This document shows, piece after piece, positions 5,971-7,467 of a stretch of 7,467 nt of DNA. The notes below the pieces were generated by a model. It did no database searches and was not told where the DNA came from. It was given only the letters and a program-made list of their open reading frames with translations. The translations under genes and the position numbers were made by a program. This stretch comes from Spirochaetes bacterium RIFOXYC1_FULL_54_7 (GTDB lineage: Bacteria; Spirochaetota; Spirochaetia; Treponematales; UBA12059), in the NCBI GenBank assembly GCA_001830645.1, contig MIBM01000188.1, forward strand, positions 1,740-9,206. Direction: 5' to 3'. Every line of letters starts with the position of its first letter. The first letter of the stretch is position 1.

Positions 5971-7467
5971 ACCCCCTCTACTTCTTCGCCGCTTCCATGG
6001 CGGCAGCCTTTCTCCTGCCCCTGGCTGACAAGCTTGGCAGGCGGGTTTCCTTGTTCATCCTGTATGCCGTTACTGCCGCCTGGGCGGTAGCCGGAGCAGC
6101 CTGGCTGCTGGTGTTGCTTCAGGATGGAGTGCAAGCCGCTCTGGCAGGTAGCACAGCCATGGACTTCGGCACCGCCGGCTTCGGCGCTCCCCTGGCCATT
6201 GTGCTTAGGGTAGGGCTGGTGGAAGCCGCGGCCGTACTGGCCATAGGCTTTGTGGGGCTATTGTCAGCGGCCTTCATGCACCACGATCTGGAAAAAGCAC
6301 CTCTGGGTGGCTCCATGGCCTTCATCATGACCGTCATGGGCCTGTCGGGTATCGTCCTGACCAGGGACCTCTTCAATCTGTTTGTCTTCCTTGAAATCTC
6401 CGCCATCGCAACCTATGGCCTGATCGGCTTCGATGACCGCAAGCCGGCCCTGAGATCGGCCTTCAAGTACATGATGGCCGGCGGTATAGCCAGCGCTTTG
6501 TACCTGATTGGCGTCATCTATGTGTACCGTTTCGGGGACACCCTGAACCTGGATATAGCCGCCGCTGCAGTGGCTTCCGGTGGGGCCGCCGGGCTGGGCA
6601 TTGCCGCCGGGCTGGGCAGTACCGCCGGGACTGCCGCCATCTTCTTCCTGCTGGCGGCCCTGCTGGTGGAAATGAAGCCCTTCCCGGCCAACGGCTGGGG
6701 CATCGATGTCTACGATACCGCCAATCCCGGGGTCTCTGCCCTGCTGGCCGGAGCCTCGGCGACCGCCCTGGTGGTGGCCCTCTGGAAGCTTCTGCCCATC
6801 CTGGGCAATGCCCACCTGGTCATAGTGGCAGGCAGCGGGCTGGCTACCTTTGCGGCTGCCAACCTGGCCGGTGCCCGCCAGAGCGGTACCAGGCGCATGC
6901 TGGGCTATTCCTCTGCCGCCCAGATCGGCCTGGTAACCGCCGTGGTGGCCCTGGTAAAACTGTTGAACCTCGGCGATGCGGGCTTCATGCTGATGGTGGC
7001 CGGGGGTCTGACCCTGAACCATCTGCTGGCCAAGACCGGCCTTTTCCTGCTGTCCGGCATGCTGGGGGATGATGACCACAAGGCTGTCGTGTCGCCTCCG
7101 ACCCTGGCAGTAGCCGGCATGTTGTCCCTTGGCTTGGTAGGGCTGCCTCCCTTCCCCGGCTTCTGGGCCAAGTGGCAACTGGTGAAGGCTCTGACCGTCG
7201 GCGGTCATTTCTGGATTATCGCCATAGTACTGGGTGGAAGCCTGGTTGAAGCCTTCTATATATTCCGCTGGCTTGGGCGGCTGGCAAAGTCCAGGCAGGC
7301 GGCTGCGGATCCGCTGGACGCCAGTCTGGCCGACGCTGGCCTGACGAGGGCTGGCTGGAAGCTGTCCGGCCCGGCCCTGATGGCCTTGGCTCTGGCCGGT
7401 TTTGGTGTGTTGGCTGGGCTGGATGCACTGGCTGGTCTTGGCGGGAATATCGCTGTTGGCGGCGCGG
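5964..7467 (+). CDS. mrpD: Mrp cation/proton antiporter subunit D, runs off right edge
   Basis: Large antiporter-like subunit of the NuoL/M/N fold (proton_antipo_M), equivalent to MbhH. 501 codons are present and the frame is open to the end of the window; family members are about 490-510 residues, so little may be missing. Hallmarks: LFVFLEISAIATYG, with Glu144 as the TM5 glutamate; LVEMKPFPANGW, with Lys238 as the TM7 lysine; HLLAKTGLFLLSG, with His354 and Lys357; and GLPPFPGFWAK, with Lys403 in TM12. All the charged residues expected of an ion channel of this family are therefore present. The start is ATG at 5964 with GGAGAAG at 5953-5959, a weaker site, so coupling to mrpC (seven-base overlap) is likely. 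Residues 204-224 are a Gly/Ala-rich insert built from an 18-base tandem repeat. Confidence 0.95.
   Translation, partial: MVNPLYFFAASMAAAFLLPLADKLGRRVSLFILYAVTAAWAVAGAAWLLVLLQDGVQAALAGSTAMDFGTAGFGAPLAIVLRVGLVEAAAVLAIGFVGLLSAAFMHHDLEKAPLGGSMAFIMTVMGLSGIVLTRDLFNLFVFLEISAIATYGLIGFDDRKPALRSAFKYMMAGGIASALYLIGVIYVYRFGDTLNLDIAAAAVASGGAAGLGIAAGLGSTAGTAAIFFLLAALLVEMKPFPANGWGIDVYDTANPGVSALLAGASATALVVALWKLLPILGNAHLVIVAGSGLATFAAANLAGARQSGTRRMLGYSSAAQIGLVTAVVALVKLLNLGDAGFMLMVAGGLTLNHLLAKTGLFLLSGMLGDDDHKAVVSPPTLAVAGMLSLGLVGLPPFPGFWAKWQLVKALTVGGHFWIIAIVLGGSLVEAFYIFRWLGRLAKSRQAAADPLDASLADAGLTRAGWKLSGPALMALALAGFGVLAGLDALAGLGGNIAVGGA
6585..6629 (+). repeat. 18-bp in-frame tandem repeat inside mrpD
   Basis: Two 18-base units (6585-6602 and 6603-6620) differ at one base, and a partial third follows (6621-6629). 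They encode AAGLGI, AAGLGS and TAG at residues 208-222. They lie between the hydrophobic segments ending near residue 185 and beginning near 225, so they probably lengthen a loop between TM6 and TM7. Confidence 0.8.

Noticed and set aside
6264..7208. Minus-strand open frame of 314 codons opposite mrpD
   Set aside because: The protein is Gln/Gly/His-rich and low-complexity, fully antisense to conserved mrpD, with no ribosome binding site evidence.

Overview
The window looks like bacterial chromosome from an anaerobe-type genome. Genes are tightly packed and start-stop overlaps are common. Most starts follow a strong GGAGG-type ribosome binding site; the one before mrpF matches the 16S tail over ten bases. 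No rRNA, tRNA, CRISPR array or insertion sequence is visible. The Mrp region is GC-rich, and the intergenic stretch around 2363-2690 is clearly more AT-rich. A Mrp cluster ordered E-F-G-A'-B-C-D with a split MrpA is known from anaerobic bacteria and archaea. The ribosome binding sites and sigma-70-like promoter point to Bacteria. I do not assign a phylum.

Left part (1-2362, minus strand): a two-gene operon. The first gene is a DUF1537-type four-carbon acid sugar kinase (2362 to 1073). The second is an iron-containing alcohol dehydrogenase (1076 to beyond the left edge) that overlaps the kinase stop codon by an ATGA. Together they suggest oxidation/reduction and phosphorylation of a short sugar acid or polyol, substrate unknown. 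Upstream of the kinase is about 330 bases of AT-rich non-coding sequence with one inverted repeat. It ends at a terminator-like hairpin (2690-2728) belonging to the next gene.

Middle (2739-3412): a minus-strand gene for a small stand-alone protein with two CBS domains, transcribed divergently from the Mrp operon. The 212-base divergent intergenic region holds a credible promoter for mrpE, a weaker one for the CBS gene, and a GC-rich inverted repeat close to each gene's ribosome binding site.

Right part (3413-7467, plus strand): a Mrp-type cation/proton antiporter operon: mrpE, mrpF, mrpG, a DUF4040/MbhD-like gene (part of the C-terminal region of MrpA), a fused MbhE-like + MrpB gene, mrpC, and mrpD running off the right edge. 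All six junctions overlap. The order matches subunits A to H of the archaeal membrane-bound hydrogenase (Mbh) antiporter module. The NuoL-like N-terminal part of MrpA is not in the window. Sequence beyond 7467 would show whether this is a free-standing Na+/H+ antiporter or the ion-pumping half of a larger redox complex. The best candidates for a second look are the split MrpA with the MbhE-MrpB fusion, the divergent CBS protein as a possible regulator, and the kinase/Fe-ADH pair.
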